A stretch of 64,000 bases of DNA, from positions 254,321 through 318,320 of the forward strand of contig CAJNDS010002515.1 of the NCBI GenBank assembly GCA_905221605.1, given 5' to 3'. The DNA comes from Symbiodinium natans. Its lineage: Eukaryota; Sar; Dinophyceae; Suessiales; Symbiodiniaceae. A model generated the notes under the pieces. The model made no database searches. It was not told the origin of the DNA and was given only the letters and a program-made list of their open reading frames with translations. A program made the position numbers and the translations under genes. Below are positions 35,603 to 46,129 of this stretch, in pieces; the stretch's first letter is position 1, and every line of letters starts with the position of its first letter.

Positions 35603-36930
35603 TGTCAGGGACTCTTGCCTCTCAGAACAGGTTTGGCGCAGGCCGGGGGAGACCGTAAAAAGTGAGCACCTGAATCCCAATTCGGGCCAATTCGGGCAGG
35701 AGTCCAATGCCTTCTCTTCCCAAGGCCGGCGTTTGAGTCTTCGCTTAAAATGTTCCAAAATCTTGGAAGGATGTTCGTTCAGGATATCGTCCAAGCACAG
35801 GATGGTCTGTGGTCCGGGGGTGGGGGCGATGAGAACGGACCAAAAGCAGGCGCGTGATCGTTCGTGAGGACGAGTGCGCAGCCATGAGGTTGGACCATTC
35901 CACTGTGGATGGTCCAGGATTGACTTGGTGGACGCGAGGAGGGTGCGGGATGGTCCGGCGGCGGGTTTTCGGGTTACTGGATAGACCTTGTCTACTTCAT
36001 GCCTTTTTGAGCTCAGTCAGCCAAGTCAATGCCAAGTCGCATTAGTGCAGGCGCTGCTGCGCAGTTATCGCAGTTCTCCTCCGGAACTTACCAGCCATCA
36101 GCTGCCGTTGCCTCAGACTCACTCGGCGTGGTTGCGTGCCTGCCGGGAGACAGTTTGCACGATTGGATGAAAACGTGATGGGCAGAGGTGGCAAGCTGGC
36201 AGTCTGCTGGCTACACTTAGCAAATGCAAGCAGCAATGGCTGCCGGGAATGGCCGGGTATCACGGGGTATCGCTCGGTGTCTCTTCACCATCTTCACTTG
36301 GGTTTCGAATGCCCCTCAGCCTTGCAAAGTCAGAGGCTTCACGCGGCATTCGCTTGGCATGTGGCGAAATATTGCAAACATCGTAGAGGGCCATAGGGGG
36401 CCGTTTCCAAGCCAGTCCGCAAACTTGCAGGATGTTTGCTATACGTGTCCACTTTGCACCAGCTTTGTTGTGTTGCATCGTGTTGCATCGTGTTGCATGT
36501 TGTAGCAGATGTTTGCAGATTGTTGCAGATGGGTCTTGTTCATACGGGTACATGGGAGATCCGTTGAAGAGAATTGCGCCAACAACTCGCTACAGTATGA
36601 GACGGTGTTCTCATTGCACGTGCTCGGCATATCTCTGGAAGAACTTCGAAAGCCCGAAGCTGTGTTTTAGCGATCTGTTGCGACGCTCAGCCTATCTAAG
36701 CCACACGCAACCGTAAGATGGTCTCTTATCCAGATCGTCAGAGTTTCCATGCCAATTGCTTCTTGCCGGCTCCTTGCCTTGCAGCTGTACCAAAGACAAA
36801 AGACGCACTGACATCATTGACACAATGTTTCTTTGCGTGGTGGCAGAGTATGTCTGCGTCTCTAAGCTTCTCACCTATTAGACTAAGAGCAGACTTGCCC
36901 GGTGTTGTCATATCTGAGCATCTTTCGTGA

Positions 36931-37921
36931 ATGGCGCACTGGAGCTCCACAGATGACTTGGAGTCTGCAGGCTCTCCTCCTGAGACAGAGCCCAAGACAC
37001 TGTCAAGATGGGTCACAGAGTCGAGATCAGACCGTTTCTCTGAGACCCCGAGCATGCCCAGTGCACATCAGGTCCTTTGCCCACGTCGAGTCTTCGGGGC
37101 CATCATTTGTAGATGCAGGCACGTGGCGACTTCTGACTCCGAACGTCGAAGTTGTGGGTTGGGAACGGCTCTGGCTCTTTCTAAGTTGTTTGTTGCAAGA
37201 AGGCGAGTCGCATTGCAACTCAGTGGTTGCAGAGAGCAACAGTGGATCCGTGGGCAGGACAGGCATGGACAGGTTTGAAAGTCAAAATCCACGCTGCAAC
37301 ATCTGCAATCTGAGCAAGCTGAATCCTTGTGTTCTTGTGGCATCTCTTAACCATCTTGCCCTTGTTGACCTCCCTGTGCCTCCTTCCGTGAGGATTGAGG
37401 TTGAAGAGGCGCCGTCTGTCACACGCGCTGGGAATGACCTGCCAGATGCGCACCAGCAGCAACAGCAGCAAGATGCCCAAGGCCAGCAGAGTCGAGGGAA
37501 CACGCGAATTCACTTTTTCATGTGAGCCTTCAAAAGAGGCAGAGGCGCTAACGTTGCTGCAAGTTGCTCTGCAGCTGTGTAGGCCCCACCCTGGGCCATG
37601 GTGGCGCTGGTGGCGCTGGGGGCGCTGGGGGCGCTGGGGGCGCTGGGGGCGCTGGGGGCGAGCTGCGCCTGCCCGACTCGGTGGAACGGGAGAGATGGGA
37701 TCGCCATGCGCAGCGTTTTCTGCGGCTGCTTCCTGTTTCCTGTTGCGGCGTGCAACCGGTACACCCAAATCTCTAAACTCCAGAGTCCTCTTGAGCTCTC
37801 TCACATGGCAAGCTCGCAGGAGATAAACGAGCTCCTGGCAAAGCAGGGCGCGGTCGAGATCTCGCAAGAGAGCATGGGGCAGCCGCTGAGCAACGAGGCC
37901 GGAGTCCGCCGGGGAGCTTGA
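36931..37921 (+). CDS. Candidate gene region, strand not fully settled
   Basis: An ATG frame at 36,931 reads MAHWSSTDDLESAGSPPETE and RWVTESRSDRFSETPSM, acidic and serine-rich. At 37,375-37,500 a frame gives VDLPVPPSVRIEVEEAPSVT and a Q6 run. At 37,806-37,921 the frame SSQEINELLAKQGAVEISQE with MGQPLSNEAGVRRGA has over 80% G/C third positions and ends in TGA. Competing minus-strand frames include a Leu-rich putative membrane helix (LLALGILLLLLLVRIWQ, then a GT donor) at about 37,445-37,500 and a 105-codon frame at 36,738-37,055. I favour + for the last exon only. Confidence 0.4.
37600..37668. repeat. 9-bp tandem repeat GGCGCTGGG
   Basis: About seven copies of a G-rich 9-mer, probably in an intron of the uncertain 36.9-37.9 kb gene. 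Reads Gly-Ala or Trp-Gly-Arg in open frames, which I do not trust. Confidence 0.85.
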
Positions 37922-37949
37922 TGTCTTGAACAAGCCCTCGCCCTCTGCC

Positions 37950-39880
37950 TTGCGTGCGCAGATGTACGTCATATTATGTCCGAAATGCAGGCTTCCGTTT
38001 TAATATGTTCTAATTGATCAGCTAGCACATACATCGCGCGGCAAGTATAGCGGTCCATTTTGAAGAACTGTCGAAAGACACCGCCAAAGACTTTGGGCTT
38101 GCTGCGAAAGTCAGGGGTGGCCGGGCAGCTGTTGGGTGGTTGGAAACTGACTATTCGCGATTTATTCTGTGGACATGTAGTGATGTTTGACATGGGTTAT
38201 GAAATGTCCACGATAAAGAAGTGAAGAAATAGTGCAATAGTATGGATGATATTCTGATTCATTAGTGACGAAATAGTGATCGGAGATCGATACTGTGAGA
38301 AAGCTGTGCTTTTGTTTCGGACCCAAGCCATCTACGGTGATGGCGCAGGTTCTTTTTGGGTCCGCAGTACAACGCGTTCAACTACAAACGCAAAAAACAC
38401 AGATTGATTTAGCTGGGGGGGTGCGAGGTTTAGAGGGGGTTGGGAGCGGGGGGACAATATTGGGCAATCTTTTTCACCTTGGTCTGTGGCGTTTTCACCT
38501 GGGAGTGTTTTCAGGGCCGTTTTGGAGCCTTGGAGGCCTGTTTTCGCTGCTTGAAACTGATTCATCTCCTCTCTCGCACCCTCTCTCGGATGGAGGTCTT
38601 GTTTCCTCTCGGGCCCCTCACTGCAGTCCACTTCCATTGGAAAGAGAAACAGAGAAAGAGAAACAGACAGATAGAAATAAACAAAGATGAAGAGACAAAC
38701 AGAGACATAAAACAAAAAAAACAAAAAAGGAAGGAAACACAAAGACAGAAAGAACACTAGAAATAGAGAGACAGAGAGCGATCGAAAGAGCACAGTTTGA
38801 GCCTCAAAATTATGGTTCCTGTTGCACGGAAACCCCAAACTTCCCTAAACGTCCCAGAACGTCCCTAAATTCCTCCCGAAATCCTCCTTCAACGCGTCAG
38901 GTGTTAGGAACTGAGCTCGTACGGGTCTTCGAATAGCAAGGAGGAGAAGGAGGGCAGAGCCGCAGCTCCGTGCTGGCATGTGTATAGAAAAAGAAGCACT
39001 GATGTCCACACGTATTCACTTGCTTCATCCACTGAGGCCCTGATTCGTTCAGGGCCTAGGGATCGGGTTTAGGGATGTTTAGGGGCTGGGCTGAGGGTTT
39101 AAGGGTGGGGTTTCCGGGTTTAGGGTTTAGCCACCTAGCGGCTCTCCGGAGACTCCTCTCCCTTTGTCTCTCTCTCTCTCGATTTTTGTTTGGTTTTCCT
39201 CCAAAAGCCCTAAGCCTTCAAAACACTCTCATTGTGATTCTCTTTTGATCAAGGTCCAGTCTAGGTCACCGCAGAGCAGCCCGAAGAGGCCCTCAGAGAA
39301 GCCACCCGGAGGTGAACAAAGAGGTCCCTCAGAAGGCCTGCAGACACCAGAAAGCCGTGGAAAGGACAGAGACACCAGAGAGGTCCTGCACCGTAGAAAG
39401 GGAGGAAAAATCTGTCAGGAAAGGCTGAAGAAGGTGAAGAAAGGGTGACAAAAAGGTGAAAACATGGTGAACAATGGTGATAAAAGGGTGAAACGAAGGT
39501 GAAATGAAGGTGAAGTAAAGGCTACCGAAAGGTGGAAGAAAAAACCACAACATGAGAAATGTACTAGCCTTAGTCTTAACAGTCTTGACCCTAAACCTTG
39601 CTTCACAAAGAAGCTTGCAAGTCGACTACGCTGTGTACTGCACTGTGGACGGCCGGCCCCCCACTCTAAAACAGCTGCACAGCAAAAGGCCCGCGCCAGC
39701 AGTGTTGTTTCAGTATGATGCTCGGGTGCTCGCTATTTCTCTGATGTCTCCGTTCTTTTTCGTCAGAATTTGTTCACTATCGAGTCACTATTGAACAATC
39801 ACTGATCAATCAACTACTCGTACCATGCGCACTGTTCACTATCATCTTCAGCCATTCCTATCCTTTACGCGAGGATGAAC
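37950..39880. other. Stretch without a supported gene
   Basis: Contains a purine-rich tract (38,635-38,780, AGAGAAACAG-like), a small TTTAGGG patch (39,060-39,130) and AAGGTGAA-type repeats (39,430-39,530). I could not find a defensible exon on either strand. Confidence 0.4.
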
Positions 39881-40303
39881 ATAGGCCGCGAAAGTTGGTG
39901 AACGTAGCCACCAAAGACTTTGCACTTTCGGTGAGGAAAAGCCATTGCCGCATGAAGGAATGTAAGAGGACAGCCATCACATGTGCTTTTTGCGGACTCA
40001 AGCTGCCAGTGACTGCATGCCTCAAATGGTGCATGCATGTATCTGCGGCAGAATTTGTCAAAAGTTTTCAGTTCAGTGCACATGCCCGACACCTTGACGG
40101 AGAATCTAGCTTCTTCGCCTCATGCCATGCAGTGTTGTGCCGTCGTGCGCAGATTCTTGCTCTCGGCTTTTGTCCCCCTCTGCAAAGTGGTGTGCGCAAC
40201 GCCGTGCATAAACATGAGTGTCTGCTACATTGTCACATACTTTGACTGTTGTGACATCTTATGACATATTGTGACCTTTTGTGACTACACCTCCAATCTC
40301 CAG

Positions 40304-41208
40304 GTGCACACCAAACAATTCGCTTCACCACCAAAGCGGCCCGACATGGTGTCCGGGCCTTTGCCGCCTTGGCCGCCTTGGCCGCCGGCATTGGCTTTCA
40401 CTCCCTTACCGTTCTGCAAGTGCAATGATAGCGTATGCTTTGATCGCTTTCCAAGGGCATGAATCATGACAGCCACAACCATGTCTACACCCAAAGACAC
40501 TGAGTGGCGAGGTACTACCTCACTCTCCAAGAGCAGCGCTTGGCGCATGCCCTTGGTACAGCAGAGCCGCAGAATGAGCAGATGCAAAGCAGTCCCAGAA
40601 AACGGCGGCCGTCCCCAGGCTACGAACTGCCACTGGGCCAACAGCACAGAGAAGAGCACAGAGATGAGCACAGAGAAAAGCACACAGAAAAGCACGGAGA
40701 AGAGTACAGAGAAAAGCACAGAATGGGCAAAATGAGCGGCAACGTTGCCTCCGAGACGCGTGGTGTCAACCAAGGGATGCTCATTGCTGCCTTCAAGAAG
40801 CGAGAATCGCATCACAGGTCCTGCAGACAGTTGGTTCATCAGGGGTGTATACATACACGTCATACACACCTCTAGAGCATGCGCACGCGCGCACCGTTGA
40901 TGGCTGTCTGTGTGCGTGACAGGTCGCAGTGCATTTCCAAAACGGTGGAAGCAGTCCATCAGCCACACCGCCAAGGGGGCGCGCTCAGTGCTCAGCGACG
41001 TTGTTCCAAAGTTGTTCAAGGAAACGGAGTTTGGAATGCCGAGGCTCCTGGGTGTAATCCGCATCGGGACTCAGCTGAACTGGTTGAATGCTTCCGTGGC
41101 ATGGAGCAATACCGTCTCAGGGGAGAAGGAACAAGGAACAAAGGCCCATACAAAGATGACAAAGTGCGAGGCCAACACTTGAAAATGAGGGCAGGAATGC
41201 TGATTTAA
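40304..41208 (+). CDS. Three-exon gene with hydrophobic N-terminal segment and HREE-type repeat
   Basis: Exons 40,304-40,421, 40,512-40,817 and 40,923-41,208 join in consistent phases (2/1 at both junctions), with GC and GT donors and AG|G acceptors. The stop is TAA 41,206-41,208. Exon 1 gives ARHGVRAFAALAALAAGIGF, a membrane or targeting segment. Exon 2 gives YYLTLQEQRLAHALGTAEPQ, a basic SPRKRRPSP patch, then six 12-nt repeats coding HREE/HRDE/HREK/HTEK/HGEE/YREK. Exon 3 gives SAELVECFRGMEQYRLRGEG and ends KMRAGMLI. At least one 5' exon is missing, since exon 1 starts mid-codon. No family recognised. A plastid- or membrane-targeted protein is possible. Confidence 0.6.
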
Positions 41209-41785
41209 GAGAAGAGTGTCATGTTTTCCCAAGCAAGCGCAAAATTAGGGCCAAAGAGGGGGGATCCTTCCTCGACTTCTCTTGCATCTCTGCGTTTCAC
41301 TCTCTGCTTTGCATTTTTCTTTCCATTTTTTCCAAAAAGGAGGTTCAGTGAGCCACGAGATGCCTCTCTTTTTGCAGCGCGAGATTCGTCTTTACAACTT
41401 TAGAGATCAACATCGTTTAGGTATCAGCATCTCAGGCTACTGTCCTGTTGCCATTGCTACTTAGCTGCTACTCTCCAGCTCTTGCCGCTTCATGTGGTTC
41501 CCGGCTCGGTGCTGTTCGTATGAGGCAGCTAAAGGCAGCTCCAAGAAGGCAGCGGCACTTGCATGATTTACAAGTAGGGCGGGCAGTTCCAGAAGGTTAG
41601 AGACCAGACAGTGAGCTCCGACATCTAAATTTCAAGAGAGAAGAATCGAGGCCCAGCCTGCCGCCTTTGCAGAAGTGGCACGAGGTTGGACACGGCAGAG
41701 CACGCAGACAAAAACGGAGAGATGCCCATGTGCACCACCACATTTGATCCACATTTGATCCACATGTATCCATGTGTCGCGAATG

Positions 41786-42110
41786 CTGATAGGGCCGCTC
41801 TTGGAGCCCTTTGCGAAGTGGCTTCAAGACACCAGGAGGCAAGGCAGCTGGCAGCTGGCATACTGGCACAGAGTGAGCCAACCTGCGCAGCTTGTTGCAG
41901 CTTGCTGGAAGCTTGCTGGAGGCACGGGCTCAACTTGGATGGGTTCCGAACCGCCGGGTACAGCTGGGACAGTCGGGACAGCCTCGAGCGCCTCAGAACA
42001 GACTGAAGCCGAGGTGGCCCTCGTCGACTTGTCATGCCATGATCCCAAGACATGTGGCGTCAGGCTGTGGTGTCACCACGTCGAGGCGGAGGCAGGAAAG
42101 GTGGGCGGGA
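41786..42110 (+). CDS. Exon group, unrecognised
   Basis: One frame reads ADRAALGALCEVASRHQEAR then QLAAGILAQSEPTCAACC and SLLEACWRHGLNLDGF (41,790-41,950), a leucine- and cysteine-containing helix-rich segment. A neighbouring frame reads GTAGTVGTASSASEQTEAEV then ALVDLSC (41,955-42,035). Splice sites between the two are not clear. G/C-rich third positions support coding. Confidence 0.42.
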
Positions 42111-42119
42111 CAGCATAGA

Positions 42120-43130
42120 CGAATCTCAAGACGACGGCAGTCTGAACATGGCTTCCTGAAAAGGTCATGTTCGCACAGGCGTGCGGCCAGTTTTGACATT
42201 TCCTGTCAAGCAGGAGGCGCACATAGGAACTTAAGCACAGTCAAGCGGCCTTCGTGTGACAGCTCGGCAATGAGAGGATGTGGATTGCCCCAAGATGTGG
42301 CTGCAGTCAGAACAGCGAGTGAAAGCAGATGCATGATGCTCAGGAAGATTTGCAACCGTCCTCATGTGCGAGCGTGTGTGTGTGTGTGCGATTGAGTGAG
42401 TGAGGGAGGGAGTGAGTGAGTGAGTGTGTGCGGCCCCATGAAAGATAGGCTGTTCGGAACCTTCTCCCTCCACCAGCGGCTGTTCACTTAGTCTAAACCT
42501 CCCGGCCAACTTCAGGAACACCAAGGCAGCAAAAACTTTTGCTTCTTTTTTTTGGATCCGGCAAGCCCCGGTGAAGGACTTGAGCAGGTGGGGAGGCGGG
42601 TGGGGTTGGAGGTGCTTGGAAATGGCGGTGAAGACACCGCGGATTTTCACAAACGCCTCCCTGCAGGTGGGGTCGGCGGGATATGTATATGTGTTCTAGC
42701 GCGGGCATCAGACCGTCGTGTGATATCTCTTGGCCGACCGCTTGCTGTGCTGGGCCCCGCAAGCCTGTGGAGAGTTCGCAGTCGCATCCTTGCACTGCGA
42801 AGCTGGAAAGCGGAAGCGGCGAAACAGCCGAGATTTAGCACACGTGTCCGAAAGCAAGAGGTGGATTGGCCTCCGAGTTAAAGGATGTGATCCGTCCACT
42901 GGAGAAAACGAGGGATCTGTCCGAGTGTTAGTGAGTTGCTAGCACATGTCGAGTGCCCGTCGACTGCGTGTTGTGTGCGCGTCGTGTGTTGCTCGCGCTG
43001 GTCTACTGCGCTAGAATGTGTTAAACGGGTCTGGCCGTTGAGCATGTGGATCCGACCGCTCGCATCTCGTGTTAGATGGTCGGCTCAATGCTTTCCTGGA
43101 GCCTCGGTAGAGCACGGAGCTAATCCACGT
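42120..43130. other. Mostly non-coding, one weak exon candidate
   Basis: 42,740-42,860 could encode LAVLGPASLWRVRSRILALR and SWKAEAAKQPRFSTRVRKQE, but splice sites are not convincing. A GAGT/GAGG repeat lies at 42,393-42,428. Nothing else is supported. Confidence 0.35.
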
Positions 43131-43490
43131 AATTGTAAAACGCTTGCGCGCGCCGCCTCGGCAGCCGGGCCGGCGCCAGGACAGGAAAGGAGGAAAGAGG
43201 GTTTCGCAAAAAAAGGGAGGAAGGGCAGAGCAGGTGGGGGGGGGGGGGCGGGGGGGGGGAGGGGGGGGGGGTGCGGGGGGTTTTGAGGCCACTCCCCCTG
43301 TAGGAGCCACCGACAAGCGGGACCCTCCGCGGCATCGGTTTGCAGCTCCTCCAAGGGATTGGGGGGGGTCCCACAGGGCGGGGGGGGGGGGGTTGCGTCA
43401 AAAAATTTGGCATGGGGGGAAGGGTTGGGTTAGGGGGAAGGAGGCCCGATCCGGGTCTGCTTGTTCCAGACGCTTCTCGGCAGGAAGGCG
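43131..43490 (+). repeat. Dispersed repeat, copy 2
   Basis: Second copy of the element at 20,127-20,314, same orientation, about twice as long because of G-homopolymer expansions and an extra internal segment (43,290-43,380). Shared blocks are listed under copy 1. It ends near the (GT)n tract. Confidence 0.85.
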
Positions 43491-43660
43491 AATTAATGTG
43501 TTGTTAGATAGCGTTTGTTGCCAAAGCGGCCGATGTTGCAAACTCAGCCGTGGACTTTCAACTTGTCAAGTGACTTGAAAGCGGCTTGGACCGATGACCC
43601 CGGAAAGTACCACAAGACATGTGAGAGAGCTGAATGCAGAACTTGTTTATTGTCCCACGT

Positions 43661-43900
<240 letters not shown>

Positions 43901-44000
43901 NNNNNNNNNNNNNNNNNNNNNNNNNNNNNNNNNNNNNNNNNNNNNNNNNNNNNNNNNNNNNNNNNNNNNNNNNNNNNNNNNNNNNNNNNNNNNNNNNNNN
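43901..44000. other. Assembly gap (100 N)
   Basis: Exactly 100 Ns, a placeholder length. The left flank is (GT)n and the right flank starts directly in TTTAGGG repeats. Sequence style changes sharply across it, so the two sides may not be true neighbours. Confidence 0.99.
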
Positions 44001-44047
44001 TTTAGGGTTTAGGGTTTAGGGTTTAGGGTTTAGGGTTTAGGGTTTAG

Positions 44048-44457
44048 GGAGGCTGAAGCCCTTGGGACATTCTATATGTTCCCTTGTTGGGTTTAGGGTT
44101 TCGGGTTTTGTAGGGTTCAGGGTTTAGGGTTCTTAGCCAGGAGAGCCCTGCTCCGTCCCATGAAGCCTTACGCTTGCTGTTGGTTAGTAGGGAATGGGGG
44201 AATGAGGTACCCTGCATAATCCCTTAAAGGGTATATATAGGGGGATATATAGGGTACCCTATATAATCCCTTAAAGGGCATACACGTACATATGTATATA
44301 TACATATATATATATATAATCCGTTAAAGGGTATATATATATATAGGGGGATATAGGGTACCTCATTCCCTCATTCCCTACTAACACTCTGTGTACAAGC
44401 GAGCCGGCCAGGATCAGTGGAAGTCGAAGAGTTCTTCAAAGGGTGCCTCAGGCACGG
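44048..44457 (+). CDS. Mini-exon candidates bounded by telomeric repeats
   Basis: 44,048-44,090 sits between TTTAG|G and |GTTTAGG, 43 nt, and could read EALGTFYMFPC. 44,400-44,457 follows TACAAG and ends CACGG|GTTTAGG. It reads SRPGSVEVEEFFKGCLRHG. These are too short to be convincing alone. They matter because the same boundary pattern recurs at the better-supported exons near 58.4 and 61.8-63.0 kb. Confidence 0.35.
44183..44385. mobile_element. Foldback (MITE-like) element, 203 bp
   Basis: Terminal inverted repeats 44,183-44,213 and 44,355-44,385, 31 bp with one mismatch, starting GTTAGTAGGGAATG. The interior has three copies of an ATAATCC(C/G)TTAAAGGG motif and AT-rich repeats. No clear target-site duplication. 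Confidence 0.75.
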
Positions 44458-44671
44458 GTTTAGGGTTTAGGGTTTAGGGTTTAGGGTTTAGGGTTTAGGG
44501 TTTAGGGGTTAGGGTGTGTCAGGGGAGGGCGCGCGCTCGGGTGTGAAACACCCTGGGCCGCGCGCTCACGTTGCCCGTCAACCCACCCCGGCCACCCAAA
44601 CTATACTCTATTAGGGTTTAGGGTTTATGGACTTTTTCTTGTGCACCGAGGCTTGCTTTTTTGAAGTTGGT

Positions 44672-44960
44672 GTTGGGGTTTAAGCTGGAGTCGAAGGTAG
44701 CCTCGGTCCTGTTCGGACCTTCGGCGTGTCAGGGCCTTGTTTTCGCCAATGAGTATTTCAATCGCTAGGGTTTAAGCTGGGGTTCGGGGTAGCCTCGGCC
44801 CTGTTCGGGCCTTCGGCACGCTAGGGCCCGTAGAGGCCCTTATTTGCTTGAAGGCCTTCGCAGGGTTTTGCGGTGTTAGGGTTTAAGCTGGGGTTCTGGG
44901 TAGCCTCGGCCCTTTTCGGGCCTTCGGCACGTCAGGGCCCGTAGAGGCCCTTGCTGATTT
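44672..44960. repeat. Three tandem copies of a ~100-bp repeat
   Basis: Copies begin near 44,678, 44,768 and 44,880 with GGTTTAAGCTGG. Each continues GGTAGCCTCGG(C/T)CC, then TTCGG(G/A)CCTTCGGC. The last two also share GGGCCCGTAGAGGCCCTT. A separate ~62-bp duplication follows at 45,001-45,121 (AAAACCATC, TTTTCATTGCGGGCA). Confidence 0.85.
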
Positions 44961-45464
44961 GGGGGCTTCCTGGGGATATCCTGGTCCTTTTGGGGTGAAA
45001 TGGAGGGGTGCCCAAAACCATCATCGATCTCAGTACTAAAAATGACATTTTTCATTGCGGGCAGGGGTGCCTAAAACCATCGTTTTCAATAGTGAAAAAT
45101 CGCACTTTTCATTGCGGGCACGGACAAATCTTGGGGTCCCCCTTCTTTTAGGGGGCCTTTTGAAGCTTTTGAAGCCTTTTGGTGGCTCTTGGCGCCTCTT
45201 GGGGGCTTCCTGGGCTTTCCTGGCGCTTCTGGTGTAAACTGGAGGGGTGCGCGAAACTCCAGTATTTAAAAACATTTTCATTGATGATAGGCAGCCCTTT
45301 GGTGCGGGGGGCCTTCCTCTGGCCTTGAACCGCCCCTTTCCAGGCCCTTGGCCCGGAAGCCCTTGCCCCGCCTGGCTTGGTTGGGGCCTTGGCCGTTGGC
45401 CGGGCCCTTGGGCCGGGAATCCTTGGCCCGGGGGTGCTTGGCTCGGGAGGGCAACCCTAAACAG

Positions 45465-45538
45465 CGCAAGGACTCCAGCGAGCTTGCTTACGGACTTCCG
45501 GTGTCGGAGGTTCTTCGGCTCTTGCTGGCGAGGCTAAA
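45465..45538 (+). CDS. Exon candidate following a CCCTAAACAG acceptor
   Basis: Starts after CCCTAAACAG and ends CTAAA|GTTTTT. It reads RKDSSELAYGLPVSEVLRLL followed by LARL, with good leucine/charge balance. A second short candidate at about 45,682-45,732 (VASVERLTPNARPR, donor GAGAG|GTGAGG) follows beyond the small mobile element. No family recognised. Confidence 0.45.
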
Positions 45539-45546
45539 GTTTTTCA

Positions 45547-45664
45547 TGTAGCAGTTGGGATGTTCCCCGTTATACTAACAGCTCCTCAATAGGGATTACA
45601 GTACCCCCCCTTATAATCCCTATTCAGGACTGTTAGTATAAGGGGGAACATCCCAATGTAGCAG
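45547..45664. mobile_element. MITE with 8-bp target-site duplication
   Basis: The element is 45,555-45,656 (102 bp). Terminal inverted repeats 45,555-45,581 and 45,630-45,656 are 27 bp with one difference, starting TTGGGATGTTCCCC. It is flanked on both sides by TGTAGCAG (45,547-45,554 and 45,657-45,664). An inner pair AATAGGGATTA/TAATCCCTATT extends the hairpin. An 8-bp duplication fits hAT- or P-type transposases. There is no coding capacity. Confidence 0.85.
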
Positions 45665-46050
45665 TTTTGGCCTAAACTCAGTGAGGGGGTCGCTTCCGTC
45701 GAGCGACTGACCCCGAACGCTCGGCCGAGAGGTGAGGGTTAAGCCTCACCGTCTGTCCTGGACAGGCCAACGGACATCGGCCTTTTTTAGGACAACGTCC
45801 GTACTCGGCTACGGGATGGCCGGCACCCAGACCACCTTTAGGCGCAGCTGCAGTATAACCCTTTGCTTCTGGACGTGGTTCAGGGTTTTGGGTTCAGGGT
45901 TTGCTGGGCCCCCCTGTCGGGGGCCCCCTGCCCCTGGCGGCTTGGATTCCTGGACCAGAGGGCCCGTGAGGGAGTCCAGGCAGGCCGGTTGCTCAATTGC
46001 AACCCCTTCCAGCAGTTGGTTTGGGCGAAGGGGCCTTCCGTGGGTGGCTT

Positions 46051-46069
46051 AAATAGGGTCTATTTGGAA
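46051..46069. repeat. Single end of the 53.15-kb foldback element
   Basis: AAATAGGGTCTATTTGGAA, with flanking GGCTT on the left and GCTGGGA on the right, matches the reverse complement of the right arm at 53,225-53,254. Only one end is present here. Confidence 0.75.
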
Positions 46070-46129
46070 GCTGGGACTCGGGTTTTCTTATAGCCATACA
46101 CGTTTCCACGAGGGTACGCTGCTGTCACG

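Noticed and set aside
36738-37055. 105-codon minus-strand open frame
   Set aside because: Composition is plausible, but two + frames are equally open and all neighbouring supported exons are + strand. Left as unresolved rather than annotated.
40285-41064. 259-codon minus-strand open frame
   Set aside because: It is the antisense of the three-exon + strand gene, whose splice phases and codon composition are better.
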